From an uncultured bacterium (GTDB taxonomy: Bacteria > Verrucomicrobiota > Kiritimatiellia > RFP12 > UBA1067), in contig CACZHC010000015.1 of NCBI GenBank assembly GCA_902780865.1, forward strand, positions 1-42,508: a stretch of 42,508 nt of DNA. The letters are read 5' to 3'. Made by a program: the position numbers and the translations under genes. The notes beneath the pieces are model-generated. The model saw nothing but the letters and a program-made list of their open reading frames with translations, did not search any database and was not told where the DNA came from. Below are positions 17,733 to 25,977 of this stretch, one piece after another. How positions within the stretch are numbered: position 1 is the first letter of the stretch; every line of letters begins with the position of its first letter.

Positions 17733-18478
17733 CACCCGATTTTCTTTATCACCGGCGCCGGTGGTTTGTTATAGACGCGGGAATACGGAGGAACCGACTC
17801 CTTGATCCAGACGTTGCCGCCTATCTCGGAATCGTGGCCTATGGTTGTGTCGCCGCCGAGGATCGTCGCATTCGCGTATATGACGACGTTGTCTTCGATG
17901 TTGGGATGGCGCTTAAGCCCCTTCACGAGCGCGCCGGTAGAGTCCTTGTCGAAGGAAAGGCCGCCAAGCGTGACGCCCTGGTAGAGACGGACGTTTCGCC
18001 CAATCACCGTAGTCTCGCCGATTACGACGCCAGTTCCATGGTCGATGAAGAACCTCTCGCCTATCGTCGCGCCCGGGTGGATGTCGATGCCAGTCTTGGA
18101 GTGCGCAAGCTCGCTCATGACGCGCGGGATGATCGGGACCTTAAGCTTGTAGAGGACATGCGCGAGACGGTGAATCGTCACCGCATAGAGCCCAGGGTAC
18201 GCCATTACGACTTCCATGCGGCTCGTGGCCGCAGGATCGCCGTCATACGCGGCCTGAACGTCGGTTTCGACGAGACGGCGAACTTCAGGGAGAGCCGCCA
18301 CAAAGTCGTCGACTATCTCCTTCGCGTCGCGTCCTGGGCAAAGGAGCGCAATCTCCTTCTGGAGATCTGCCGCGATCTCTCCGACCGCTCCGCGCGCGGT
18401 CAAGTCGCCGTAGACGCACGGATGCAACGCCGCAAGTCCGTGGTTTACGATATGCGCTATTCTCTGCGGAAGTGTCAT
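17732..18478 (-). CDS. cysE: serine O-acetyltransferase
   Basis: It acetylates L-serine with acetyl-CoA to give O-acetylserine, the acceptor for sulfide in cysteine synthesis. The 248-residue protein has an N-terminal helical domain and a left-handed beta-helix of hexapeptide repeats from about residue 120. The signature GIDIHPGATIG (near 126-136), FIDHGTGVVIGET and RLYQGVTLGG are all present and typical of CysE. The ATG at 18478 overlaps the stop of the metX-metW gene (ATGA) and has an AAGGAGG Shine-Dalgarno inside the end of that gene, so the upstream in-frame ATG (18613) is not used. Placing cysE after the methionine genes puts both acyl-activation steps of sulfur assimilation in one transcript. 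Confidence 0.93.
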   Translation of the reverse strand: MTLPQRIAHIVNHGLAALHPCVYGDLTARGAVGEIAADLQKEIALLCPGRDAKEIVDDFVAALPEVRRLVETDVQAAYDGDPAATSRMEVVMAYPGLYAVTIHRLAHVLYKLKVPIIPRVMSELAHSKTGIDIHPGATIGERFFIDHGTGVVIGETTVIGRNVRLYQGVTLGGLSFDKDSTGALVKGLKRHPNIEDNVVIYANATILGGDTTIGHDSEIGGNVWIKESVPPYSRVYNKPPAPVIKKIG

Positions 18479-20250
18479 TGACGCCTCCTTCTTATGCGTG
18501 CCACGATACGCGACGCGCCGAGGTTCTTGAAGCCCAGCCACATGAGGATCTTGCCGATGAGGTGGCGGCTTTCGGCCTTGACCTCGAGGATTTCGATCCC
18601 CTCCTTGTCGCAAAGCGACTTGAAGTCCTTAAGCGTGATGCAGTGGATGTTGGGCGTATCGTACCACTGGAACGGAAGCTGCTTCGAGACCGGGAGCCGC
18701 CCCGTGAGCGCGAGCGTAAGGCGAATCCTGTACGCGGCGAAGTTCGGGAACGAGACTATCGCCTCGTTGGCGATCCTGAGCGCCTCGCTCAAAAGCCCAC
18801 GTGGATTTCTCACCTCCTGAAGCGTGTCGGAGACGATTGCCGTGTCGTAGTATCCGTCTGGAACGAGCGTAAGCCCTTCGTCGACATCTTCCCAGAAGAC
18901 GTCGTGTCCGTCGGCAATCGCTTCCTCATAGCGATCGACGTCGATTTCAACGCCATCGCCCTTCACGTCCTTCCTGTCGCGGAGCACGTCGAGAAGAGTG
19001 CCGTCGCCGCAGCCGATGTCGATTACGCGCGAACCATCCTTCACCATCGCAAGGACGTTCCTGTGGAGACGCACCTGCCACTTCATCACCTTGACCGGAC
19101 GCTCGGAGAGGAAGCCGCCAACGACTTTTGAAAGATGCTCGATATCCGTGAGGAACGAATCGTGGCCTGTGCCGCTTTCGAGATGGCAGTAGCTCACGGA
19201 CTTCTTGTTGCGCAGAAGCGACGCGACGATCTCCTTCGACTGCCACCACGGGAAGAGGATGTCGTTTTCGTACGAAACGACGAGCACCTTCGAGTTCACG
19301 CGGGCGAGCGCGGCATCAAGCGTACCGTAGCGGTCGCAGGGATCGGAGAGGTCCATCGAACGCGTTATGTGAAGGTAGGAGTTCGCGTCGAAACGGCGCA
19401 GGAACTTCATCGCCTGGTAGTCGAGGTAGCTCTCGATCTGAAAATACGTCTTGAAGAGACGGTCGCGCTCGGCGCGCTCCTCCGCCGGGGCGTTCACGAA
19501 GTTGTCCTGGAGCCGGCGGCCGAACTTCTGCTGCAGAAGCTCGCGCGAGAGATACGTTATGTGTGCGAGCTGGCGCGCGGCGGCAAGCCCCGCCTTCGGC
19601 CCCTTGCCGTCGCCTTCGAGATAGTAGTCGCCGCCCTTCCAGTTGGGATCGTCAGTGATGGAGTTGCGGCTCATGACGCTCAGGGCGATCGCCTGGGTGT
19701 TTAGGCTCGCGCTCGTCGCGATGAGGCACGATTTCTCCATGTCGTCGGGGAAGCGCGTCATCCAGTTTACGACCTGCAATCCGCCGTAGCTGCCGCCTAC
19801 GAGCGCCGCGAGCTTCTTTACGCCGAGCTGCTTCAAGAACATCCTGAAGACGTCAACAGCATCGTCGAACGTGTACTGCGGGAACGAAGAGCCGTAGGGT
19901 TTCCCAGTGTCGGGATTGATCGACATGGGGCCCGTCGTCCCAGTGCAGCCGCCGAGAACGTTCGCGCAGATTATGTGGAACCTGTTCGTGTCGAACGCGC
20001 GGCCAGGACCTACCATCTCCTCCCACCAACCGCTTGGTTTTTCCTCGCCTGGCCTTATGCCCGCTACATGAGCGTCGCCTGTAAGCGCGTGGCAGATGTA
20101 GATTGCGTTGGAGTCGCCGAGCGGTGCACCGCATTCCTCGTATGCGACCTCGATTTCCTTCAAAACGCCGCCATAGGCAAGCTTGAGCCCGCCGTCCGGC
20201 AGGTTCAGCTTCATCTTCTTCAATTCTACAACTCCAACGCCCTCAGTCAT
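18475..20250 (-). CDS. metXW: homoserine O-acetyltransferase fused to MetW-like methyltransferase-fold protein
   Basis: A 591-residue fusion. Residues 1 to about 380 are MetX (alpha/beta hydrolase fold, acetyl-CoA + homoserine to O-acetylhomoserine): AIYICHALTGDAH, the nucleophile elbow GGSYGG near 151-156, Asp in VVSYENDILFPWW near 330, and His in GTGHDSF near 362. Residues of about 387-591 are MetW: a SAM-binding motif VIDIGCGDGTLL near 405-416, then VSDTLQEVRNP and PFQWYDTPNIHCIT. MetX and MetW are usually separate adjacent genes; here a single reading frame joins them with no stop. The start at 20250 is supported by the conserved EGVGVVE N-terminus and by the promoter, which leaves a leader of about 5 nt. 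A later ATG (20214) would cut that motif off. Confidence 0.9.
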   Translation of the reverse strand: MTEGVGVVELKKMKLNLPDGGLKLAYGGVLKEIEVAYEECGAPLGDSNAIYICHALTGDAHVAGIRPGEEKPSGWWEEMVGPGRAFDTNRFHIICANVLGGCTGTTGPMSINPDTGKPYGSSFPQYTFDDAVDVFRMFLKQLGVKKLAALVGGSYGGLQVVNWMTRFPDDMEKSCLIATSASLNTQAIALSVMSRNSITDDPNWKGGDYYLEGDGKGPKAGLAAARQLAHITYLSRELLQQKFGRRLQDNFVNAPAEERAERDRLFKTYFQIESYLDYQAMKFLRRFDANSYLHITRSMDLSDPCDRYGTLDAALARVNSKVLVVSYENDILFPWWQSKEIVASLLRNKKSVSYCHLESGTGHDSFLTDIEHLSKVVGGFLSERPVKVMKWQVRLHRNVLAMVKDGSRVIDIGCGDGTLLDVLRDRKDVKGDGVEIDVDRYEEAIADGHDVFWEDVDEGLTLVPDGYYDTAIVSDTLQEVRNPRGLLSEALRIANEAIVSFPNFAAYRIRLTLALTGRLPVSKQLPFQWYDTPNIHCITLKDFKSLCDKEGIEILEVKAESRHLIGKILMWLGFKNLGASRIVARIRRRRQ

Positions 20251-20261
20251 AATTGGCGGAT

Positions 20262-20270
20262 ATTATATCA
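20262..20270 (-). promoter_or_regulatory. extended -10 promoter for metXW-cysE
   Basis: The minus strand reads TGATATAATATCCGCC, with TATAAT at 20267-20262, 11 nt before the metXW ATG. The 13-mer TATAATATCCGCC is identical to that before pgpA. No convincing -35 is present. The transcript would have a leader of about 5 nt. Confidence 0.6.
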
Positions 20271-20304
20271 TATTCCGCGTGTATCATACGCAAAAGCGCA
20301 TGCG

Positions 20305-20340
20305 AAAAAGAGAGGAGCGCGGCAGATTTGCCGCGCTCCT
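20305..20340 (-). terminator. strong rho-independent terminator after the Tat-signal operon
   Basis: On the minus strand a perfect 12-bp stem (AGGAGCGCGGCA / TGCCGCGCTCCT) with a 4-nt loop is followed by CTC and five T. It lies 37 nt after the stop of the last isomerase-like gene, just upstream of the metXW promoter. Confidence 0.9.
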
Positions 20341-20377
20341 TCTGTCGCCGTGGCGCATGGCCACGAGAGCCGCGCTA

Positions 20378-21370
20378 TCAGATGCGGCCCTTCGACTTGA
20401 GGAATTCGAACGACGGAACAACCGCCTTGGTGATGTCGTCGAAGTGACGTTCGCACTCGACCACGTACCACTCGACGCCGTCGGCGTCGGTCACTGGGAA
20501 AAGGCCGTCCCAGTCGACGGGCGTCGCGCCGGGCTTGCCGGGCTGGCCGAGAATGGCGTCGAACTCCTTGACGTCCTTGCCCATTCCGTTCTCCTTCGCG
20601 TGGAGCGTGGGCGAACGGTGCGGATACTTCTTGTACTGCTCGTGCGGCGTGAGGCCGGGGAACATGTCGCCGGCGCAGGTCGTCCAGCCGACGTCCTGCT
20701 CCATGCAGACCGCCTTGTCGGTGTTGGAGAAGAAGAAGTCCCAGAAGGACATGCCGTTCTGCATCTTGACGCCGTGCTCCCACGTGTGGTTGTGGAGACC
20801 GATCTTGCAGCCCATCTTCGCGGCCTCGACGGCGGCCTTGTTGTAGAGGTCGCAGAGCTTCTTCGTGAAGTCGTCGATCTCCTGCGAAGGCTTGCCGACG
20901 GTGCCGCCGCGGCCTGTGCCCCAGTCGCACCCGGGCGGGATGTTGCCGCCGCCGGGGCAGATCACGAGCGTGTTGCCGTAGGCAGTCTCGAAGTCGAGGG
21001 TCTTCTTGAGGACTTCGGCGTCGAACTTGTTCTCCTTGACGTTGAAGCCGTACCTGTCGTTGCCGACGTGAGTGCCGACCGCAACGAGCCCGGCGTCGGC
21101 GAGCATCGCCTTGAGCTCGGCCGGGGTCGCGCCATAGTAGCCCGCGAACTCGACGCCCTCAAAGCCGATCTCTGCGATCTTCTTGAGAGCCTTCGCGAGG
21201 GCGACCTTGCCCACCTTGTCCTGCGCTGGAATCCACTTGTTGAGCGAATAGAGCTGCAGGGCGATTTTGCCGGGACGCGCCGACTTGCAGAGCGAGCAGC
21301 AGCCGGGAGCGACCGCGAACGCGGAAGCGGCGGTCATTCCGCCGAGGAAGTTTCTGCGTGAGATGTTCAT
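20378..21370 (-). CDS. Tat-exported sugar phosphate isomerase/epimerase-like TIM-barrel protein
   Basis: A 330-residue protein with a twin-arginine signal (ISRRNFLGG, followed by a hydrophobic stretch and PGCCSLC, perhaps a lipoprotein cysteine). The mature part is a xylose-isomerase-like TIM barrel (AP endonuclease family 2): KIALQLYSLN at the first strand, GFEGVEFAGYYG, VAVGTHVGND, IGLHNHTWEHG and VCMEQDVGWT, providing Glu/His/Asp metal ligands. In related systems such proteins act on 3-keto sugars or inositols. Its start overlaps the stop of the preceding homologous-fold gene (TAATG). A strong terminator follows. Confidence 0.8.
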   Translation of the reverse strand: MNISRRNFLGGMTAASAFAVAPGCCSLCKSARPGKIALQLYSLNKWIPAQDKVGKVALAKALKKIAEIGFEGVEFAGYYGATPAELKAMLADAGLVAVGTHVGNDRYGFNVKENKFDAEVLKKTLDFETAYGNTLVICPGGGNIPPGCDWGTGRGGTVGKPSQEIDDFTKKLCDLYNKAAVEAAKMGCKIGLHNHTWEHGVKMQNGMSFWDFFFSNTDKAVCMEQDVGWTTCAGDMFPGLTPHEQYKKYPHRSPTLHAKENGMGKDVKEFDAILGQPGKPGATPVDWDGLFPVTDADGVEWYVVECERHFDDITKAVVPSFEFLKSKGRI

Positions 21371-22617
21371 TAGATGAGGTCCTTCATTGTGACTTGTTTG
21401 AGGTTGACATTTCCGAGCTTCATCGGCTTAAGGGCCGACTTGTCGAAGGCGTATCCATCGGGGCCGAGCGGCCACACGACCGGAGCCGTGTTGAGGATCG
21501 TCGCACGGAAGCCCTGGCGCGTCGCGCCCATGTTGCCGGTATGCGAGCTGTTGCAGCCCTCGTTCTCGATGACGAACGGATTCTTGTAGCCCTTCGCCAT
21601 GAGCGTTTCGAGGAACTTCGCCCAGTCGCAGCTGTCGCTGCCGCCGAAACCGGGGAGGCGCGGCTCGTAGTTCATGCGATCCCAGTTGCCGCCCTCGGAA
21701 TCCGGAGGAAGCGCAGGGAGACCGGCCTTCGCCGCAAGAGCGTCGTTGACGCGCTGGCGCGGGAAAAGACGACCCCAGTTGACGGCCTCAGCGTCGTTCG
21801 GGAAGTTCCTGGTGCCCTTGATGTGGACGCGGCGGAGCTTCGAGAAGTCCATCGCGTTGATGACGTCGGACGGATCGATGTGCTGCCAGATGTCGTGCGA
21901 GGGGTCGTACGTCTCCTGGAGGTTCGAGCTGTCGTCGAGAATCGCGTACATGAGCTTGCGGGCCGCAAGGCAGCCGGGCAAGTTGCAGTAGCAGACTGGC
22001 GACGACGCGGGAACCCAGCCCTCCATCGGGCAGTTCTCGACGCATACAGTCACACCGAGATCCTTGGCGTACTTCAAGATGGGCGTAAAGACCTTCTTGA
22101 ACTTCTCAAGGTTCTTCTCGAACCCACCATCCTCGGCTCCAAGCTTCTGGTCATAGCCGACGAAGGTTCCGCAGACGACATCGTTGGCGTCGCCGCCAAG
22201 CATCGCCGCGATGCGGATGAGGTTCAGGATGTGGTTCTGGTTGACTTCCTGGAAGTCGCCGCCGATCAGGTTGTCGTAGGCGCCAACGGAGACGCGAACG
22301 CCCTTCTCGTTGCAGACGTCTACGACGTGCTTCGCCTTGTCTGGCGTGAAGTCCTTGTAGTCGAGGTGCGTCGCGATGTGGTCGGCACGGTCGGTGTCCT
22401 TGCGGAAGACGCAGAGCTCAAGTCCCTGCGCGCCGAGCTTGACGGCCTCGTCCACGACTCCGTCGAAGGTGGGAATTCCCGCGAACGCCGAAGTCATGAG
22501 CCAAATCGGGTTGTTGCCCGGCTTTGGCTTCGCGGCATGCGCAAGCGCCTCCTTCGAGACAAGAGGAGCGACCGCGGCAAGCGCCGCGGCCCCCTTGAAG
22601 AATTCGCGCCTGTTCAT
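21370..22617 (-). CDS. Tat-exported sugar phosphate isomerase/epimerase-like protein
   Basis: A 415-residue protein starting MNRREFFKGAAALAAVAPLV, a clear Tat signal. The ATG at 22617 overlaps the stop of the oxidoreductase gene (TAATG); an ATG farther upstream in frame (22698) would bury the Tat motif. The body is a TIM-barrel with GAQGLELCVFRKDTDRAD, VSVGAYDNL, VCVENCPMEGW and TYDPSHDIWQHIDP, which contain the expected Glu, Asp and His metal ligands of the xylose-isomerase-like superfamily. It is larger than the downstream paralogue-like gene and only distantly similar, so the two probably do different steps. Substrate is unknown. Confidence 0.8.
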   Translation of the reverse strand: MNRREFFKGAAALAAVAPLVSKEALAHAAKPKPGNNPIWLMTSAFAGIPTFDGVVDEAVKLGAQGLELCVFRKDTDRADHIATHLDYKDFTPDKAKHVVDVCNEKGVRVSVGAYDNLIGGDFQEVNQNHILNLIRIAAMLGGDANDVVCGTFVGYDQKLGAEDGGFEKNLEKFKKVFTPILKYAKDLGVTVCVENCPMEGWVPASSPVCYCNLPGCLAARKLMYAILDDSSNLQETYDPSHDIWQHIDPSDVINAMDFSKLRRVHIKGTRNFPNDAEAVNWGRLFPRQRVNDALAAKAGLPALPPDSEGGNWDRMNYEPRLPGFGGSDSCDWAKFLETLMAKGYKNPFVIENEGCNSSHTGNMGATRQGFRATILNTAPVVWPLGPDGYAFDKSALKPMKLGNVNLKQVTMKDLI

Positions 22618-24173
22618 TAGAACTCGAATCCCTTGCGGATGTACGGCTTGACGAACGCATTCGCGGCCGCAACGTCGAACTTCTGCTTCTTGGAGCACCA
22701 GCCGAGCTTAACGCCCGGGAGACGCTGGGCGACGCAGCCGACGAGGATGCCTTCCATCTGCGGAATGCAGTACTCGATGTCTGCGAAGCAGCGCGAGTGG
22801 GTCTGCTCGTAGTACGGGCCTTTGCCGAAGATCGCGTTGATGAACTCGCCGTAGTGCCCCTCGGCAAAGCCCTTCATCTCGACCGTCGACTTGCCGTCGC
22901 CGGCGGAGGACTCCTGGCCGCAGAACGGAATCGAGCGCGCGACGGCCTTGGCGGCCTCGTGCTGGAACACGTCCTTGAACTCGCTGTCGGCGTCAAGCGC
23001 GATCGCGCACTTTGCGCCGTAGTCGTCCTGCATGAGAACCTGGCCCTTGCTGCCGATCATGAGGCACCCCGTGTTCGGGACCTTGCCGCCGTTCTTCGCC
23101 GCCCACTTGGGCATAAGCTCGGCTTTCGGCTTCTCGTTGCCGTCGTACCAGTAGAGCGTGACGGCCGGGAGCTTGACGCCGGGACGGACCTTCGAGTCGC
23201 GCTCCCTGTAGGTGAGCTTGACGATCGACTTGAGAGGATACGCGATGTCGTTCTGGGACTCGATCATCGTGCACTCCGCGTCGGAGACGCCGCCGAGTTC
23301 AAGGCCGCGGAACGCGAGGTTCATCGTGTGGCAGGCCATGTCGCCGAAAGCGCCGGCGCCGAAGTCGAAGAAGCCGCGCCATGTAAACGCGTGGTAGACG
23401 TTCTTGCCGAGCTTCCACGGATCGTAGACGTCGGCGTTGTCCGGATACTTGTCGAGGAACGGACGGTCGGCCGCCGTGGCGAGCCAGGCGTTCCAGTCGA
23501 GGCCCTTGCGGACGGGATCTCCCTTCGGGTGGCTCTTGACCCAGTCTGCGACGCCCTTGCCCTGGGGCCACACGGGACGGTTCGTCCAGACGTGAACTTC
23601 CTTGACGTCGCCAAGGATTCCGCTCTGGAGGACTTCGGTGCAGCGGCGCATCGAGTTGAGCGACGAGCCCTGGTTGCCCATCTGGACCACAACGCCGTTC
23701 TCGCGGGCGGTCTTCTCGAAGTACTCGAGTTCCCAGAGTGTGCGGACGAGGGGCTTCTGGACGTAGACGTGGATGCCCTTCTTCATCGCCTGGATCGCGA
23801 CAGGAGCGTGGACATGGTCAGGCGTCGAGATAGTCATCGCGTCGATGCCGATCTTGTCGGCGTCGTCGAGAAGCTTGCGGTAGTCGGTGTAGAAAGGAAC
23901 CTTCGAGAGGTCGAGGTCGGGGAATTCCTTCTTCGCCTTTTCAAGCGCCTGGGTCAGCATGTTGGCGTCTGCATCGCAGAACGCGACCATTTCGACGAGG
24001 CCGGTCTTGAGCATCGGCGTCCAGTCGCTGTAGCCCTTGCCCATGATGCCGACGGCCGCGAGGCGGACCTTCTGACCGGGCTTGCGGGGATGCGGCGTGA
24101 AGCAACCGCCCGCGCTAAGCAAAGAAACGCCCGCGAGGCCGCGGAGGAACCCTCTTCTGCTGGAACTAATCAT
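22617..24173 (-). CDS. Tat-exported Gfo/Idh/MocA family oxidoreductase
   Basis: A 518-residue NAD(P)-dependent oxidoreductase with a Tat signal (SSSRRGFLRG, then hydrophobic, then SAGGC, a possible lipoprotein site). The Rossmann part starts at VRLAAVGIMGKGYSDW, with STPDHVHAPVAIQAM and YVQKPLVRTLWE; the QKP form of the usual EKP is common in the Tat-exported subgroup. The C-terminal part contains FDFGAGAFGDMACHTMNLAF, typical of this group. I use the ATG at 24173 (after AAGGAAAA), because the in-frame ATG at 24287 would lie upstream of the promoter's -10. Exported Gfo/Idh enzymes are known to fold with tightly bound cofactor before Tat transport, as in Zymomonas glucose-fructose oxidoreductase. 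First gene of the trio. Confidence 0.85.
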   Translation of the reverse strand: MISSSRRGFLRGLAGVSLLSAGGCFTPHPRKPGQKVRLAAVGIMGKGYSDWTPMLKTGLVEMVAFCDADANMLTQALEKAKKEFPDLDLSKVPFYTDYRKLLDDADKIGIDAMTISTPDHVHAPVAIQAMKKGIHVYVQKPLVRTLWELEYFEKTARENGVVVQMGNQGSSLNSMRRCTEVLQSGILGDVKEVHVWTNRPVWPQGKGVADWVKSHPKGDPVRKGLDWNAWLATAADRPFLDKYPDNADVYDPWKLGKNVYHAFTWRGFFDFGAGAFGDMACHTMNLAFRGLELGGVSDAECTMIESQNDIAYPLKSIVKLTYRERDSKVRPGVKLPAVTLYWYDGNEKPKAELMPKWAAKNGGKVPNTGCLMIGSKGQVLMQDDYGAKCAIALDADSEFKDVFQHEAAKAVARSIPFCGQESSAGDGKSTVEMKGFAEGHYGEFINAIFGKGPYYEQTHSRCFADIEYCIPQMEGILVGCVAQRLPGVKLGWCSKKQKFDVAAANAFVKPYIRKGFEF

Positions 24174-24253
24174 CTTGATTTTCCTTATTTGGTTTTGTTG
24201 GTTTAAGTTTACTTTTGCGATGAAACCTGCGTTATGCCTTTGGCACTGTGAGA

Positions 24254-24282
24254 TATTATACCACAACCCATACCTGACTGCA
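24254..24282 (-). promoter_or_regulatory. promoter for the Tat-signal oxidoreductase operon
   Basis: The minus strand has TTGCAG at 24282-24277, a 17-nt spacer ending TGG, then TATAAT at 24259-24254. It lies 80 nt before the chosen start at 24173, giving a leader of about 75 nt, longer than at the other promoters here. Confidence 0.7.
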
Positions 24283-24314
24283 ATCATGCCTTTGCCTGGC
24301 TTGAGGCGAACTTT

Positions 24315-24755
24315 TCAGATCTGCTCAAGAAGGCAAGCGCATCCGGCCGCGATATCGGCGTATGTCGCCTCGAAATCGCCAGTGTACCACGGGTCGGCGA
24401 CATCGCGGGCCAACGGCGAAAAATCAAGGAGCCGACGGCAGACAGGCCGTTCCGCCGCCCCGACGAGCCACCGCAGGTCGTCCATGTTCGCACCGTCCAT
24501 GCCGACGACGAGATCGTACTCCGCGGCCTTTTGGGCCGTGAGGCGCCATGCCTTGCGCGGCGAGAACGGGATGCCGTGGCGCGACAGCTCGCGCTTCGTT
24601 CCGCGGTGGACATCGCATCCTATCGCGTCGTCGTGCAGCGCGGCGGACTCGATTTCGACGTCGTCGCGTCCGGCCTTCGCAAGCAGGTCTTTCATCACGA
24701 ACTCCGCCATCGGGCTCCTGCATATGTTCCCGTGGCAGACAAACAGTATCTTCAT
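24315..24755 (-). CDS. low-molecular-weight protein tyrosine phosphatase
   Basis: A 146-residue protein with the complete family signature: the P-loop VCHGNICRSPMAE (CX5R, Cys near residue 7) and the general-acid loop DPWYTGDF near 121. It removes phosphate from tyrosine (or arginine) residues in the cytoplasm. The usual partner, a tyrosine kinase for exopolysaccharide export, is not in the window. It begins 2 nt after the stop of the iron alcohol dehydrogenase gene, so the two are co-transcribed. Only a weak hairpin follows before the next promoter. Confidence 0.93.
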   Translation of the reverse strand: MKILFVCHGNICRSPMAEFVMKDLLAKAGRDDVEIESAALHDDAIGCDVHRGTKRELSRHGIPFSPRKAWRLTAQKAAEYDLVVGMDGANMDDLRWLVGAAERPVCRRLLDFSPLARDVADPWYTGDFEATYADIAAGCACLLEQI

Positions 24756-24757
24756 CT

Positions 24758-25945
24758 TTATCTGCGAAGGCAGAGGCGGTAGATTGCCTCTACGTCCGAT
24801 TCGACGAGCGGCTTGAAGCCGCCGAGGGTGTTGCCGTTCAAGTTTAGCGTCTTTACGAGCAGGGGAATGTCCTCTCCCTTCGCGCCAAGCTCCTCGAAGG
24901 TGAGCGGCAGGCCAAGCGACTTGAGCCAGCCGCGAAACGCCGCAATCCCGGCGAGCGACGCGGCGTCGTCAGAATCGCCGATGCCGACGCCGAAGACGTT
25001 TCTGGCGAAACGCGCAAACCGCGATACGTCCGTTTCGCGGACGTACGCCATCCACGCAGGCATGACGACGGCGAGGCCGGCGCCGTGCGCGCAGTCGTAA
25101 AGCGCCGAAAGCTCGTGCTCGATGCCGTGGCTCGCCCAGTCCTGCACGCGTCCCGCGCCGCAGACGTCGTTGTGTGCAAGCGTGCCCGCCCACATCACGT
25201 TCGCCCGCGCCTGGTAGTCCGATGGATTTGCCATTACCTTTGCGCCCTCCTCGACCACCGTGCGCATGACCGCCTCGCAGAGATTGTCCGAAAGCGCGAC
25301 GTCGGCGGTAGGCGTGAAGTACCGCTCGCAGAGATGAGCGAACATGTCGGCAAGGCCGCATGCCGTCTGGAACGGCGGAAGGCTCATGGTAAGCTCGGGA
25401 TTCATTACGGCGAACTTCGGGCGAAGTATGTCGCCGCCAGCCGCGCGCTTTAGGTTCTCGGGTTCGAGGTTGACGACGCTGTTGGTCGACGCCTCGCTGC
25501 CAGCCGCCGCGATAGTGAGCACGACGCCAACCGGCAACGCGGCGGGAATCGCAGGCCGTACCTTCACTTCGCGACCCACATAGAACTTGCGCCATTCGCC
25601 GCCGTTTGCCGCGCCGATCGCAATCGCCTTCGCCGAGTCGATGACGCTGCCGCCGCCGATCGCGAGCAAGAAGTCCACGCCCTCCGACATCGCGAGCCGC
25701 ACGCCCTCCTCAATGAGAGAACTGCGCGGATTTGGCTTTACGCCGCCAAGCTCGACGTAGCCGATTCCAGCCGCGGCAAGAGACGCGCCGACACGACCGA
25801 CAAGCCCACTCCTGACGGCGCTGCCGCCGCCGTAGTGCAGAAGCACGCGCCTCCCGCCAAACCGACGCACGAGCTCTCCCGTGCGCGATTCCTTGCCCTT
25901 GCCGAAAGCGATGTATGTCGGCGACCAGAAGTCGAAGTCGATCAT
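24758..25945 (-). CDS. iron-containing alcohol dehydrogenase (butanol dehydrogenase type)
   Basis: A 395-residue group III alcohol dehydrogenase of the YqhD/BdhA branch: MIDFDFWSPTYIAFGKG at the start, the GGGSAVRSG and AIGGGSVIDSAKAIAIG NAD(P)-binding segments, and the iron ligands in GLADMFAHLCERYF (Asp, His) and ASHGIEHELSALYDCAHGAGL (two His). It reduces aldehydes to alcohols as a redox sink. Its place after butyrate kinase and phosphotransacetylase genes fits fermentation to acids and alcohols. The start ATG has GGAGGGC nearby. Exact substrate cannot be told from sequence. Confidence 0.9.
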   Translation of the reverse strand: MIDFDFWSPTYIAFGKGKESRTGELVRRFGGRRVLLHYGGGSAVRSGLVGRVGASLAAAGIGYVELGGVKPNPRSSLIEEGVRLAMSEGVDFLLAIGGGSVIDSAKAIAIGAANGGEWRKFYVGREVKVRPAIPAALPVGVVLTIAAAGSEASTNSVVNLEPENLKRAAGGDILRPKFAVMNPELTMSLPPFQTACGLADMFAHLCERYFTPTADVALSDNLCEAVMRTVVEEGAKVMANPSDYQARANVMWAGTLAHNDVCGAGRVQDWASHGIEHELSALYDCAHGAGLAVVMPAWMAYVRETDVSRFARFARNVFGVGIGDSDDAASLAGIAAFRGWLKSLGLPLTFEELGAKGEDIPLLVKTLNLNGNTLGGFKPLVESDVEAIYRLCLRR

Positions 25946-25977
25946 TGTAGCCCTCCTGTTCAGCTCTTAGATGGATG

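Noticed and set aside
20215-20250. Later ATG (20214) as start of metXW
   Set aside because: It would remove the GVVE segment conserved at MetX N-termini; the short leader at 20250 fits the leaderless pattern of pgpA.
24174-24287. Upstream in-frame ATG (24287) as start of the Gfo/Idh gene
   Set aside because: It lies upstream of the -10 box, and the extra residues would precede and bury the Tat signal.
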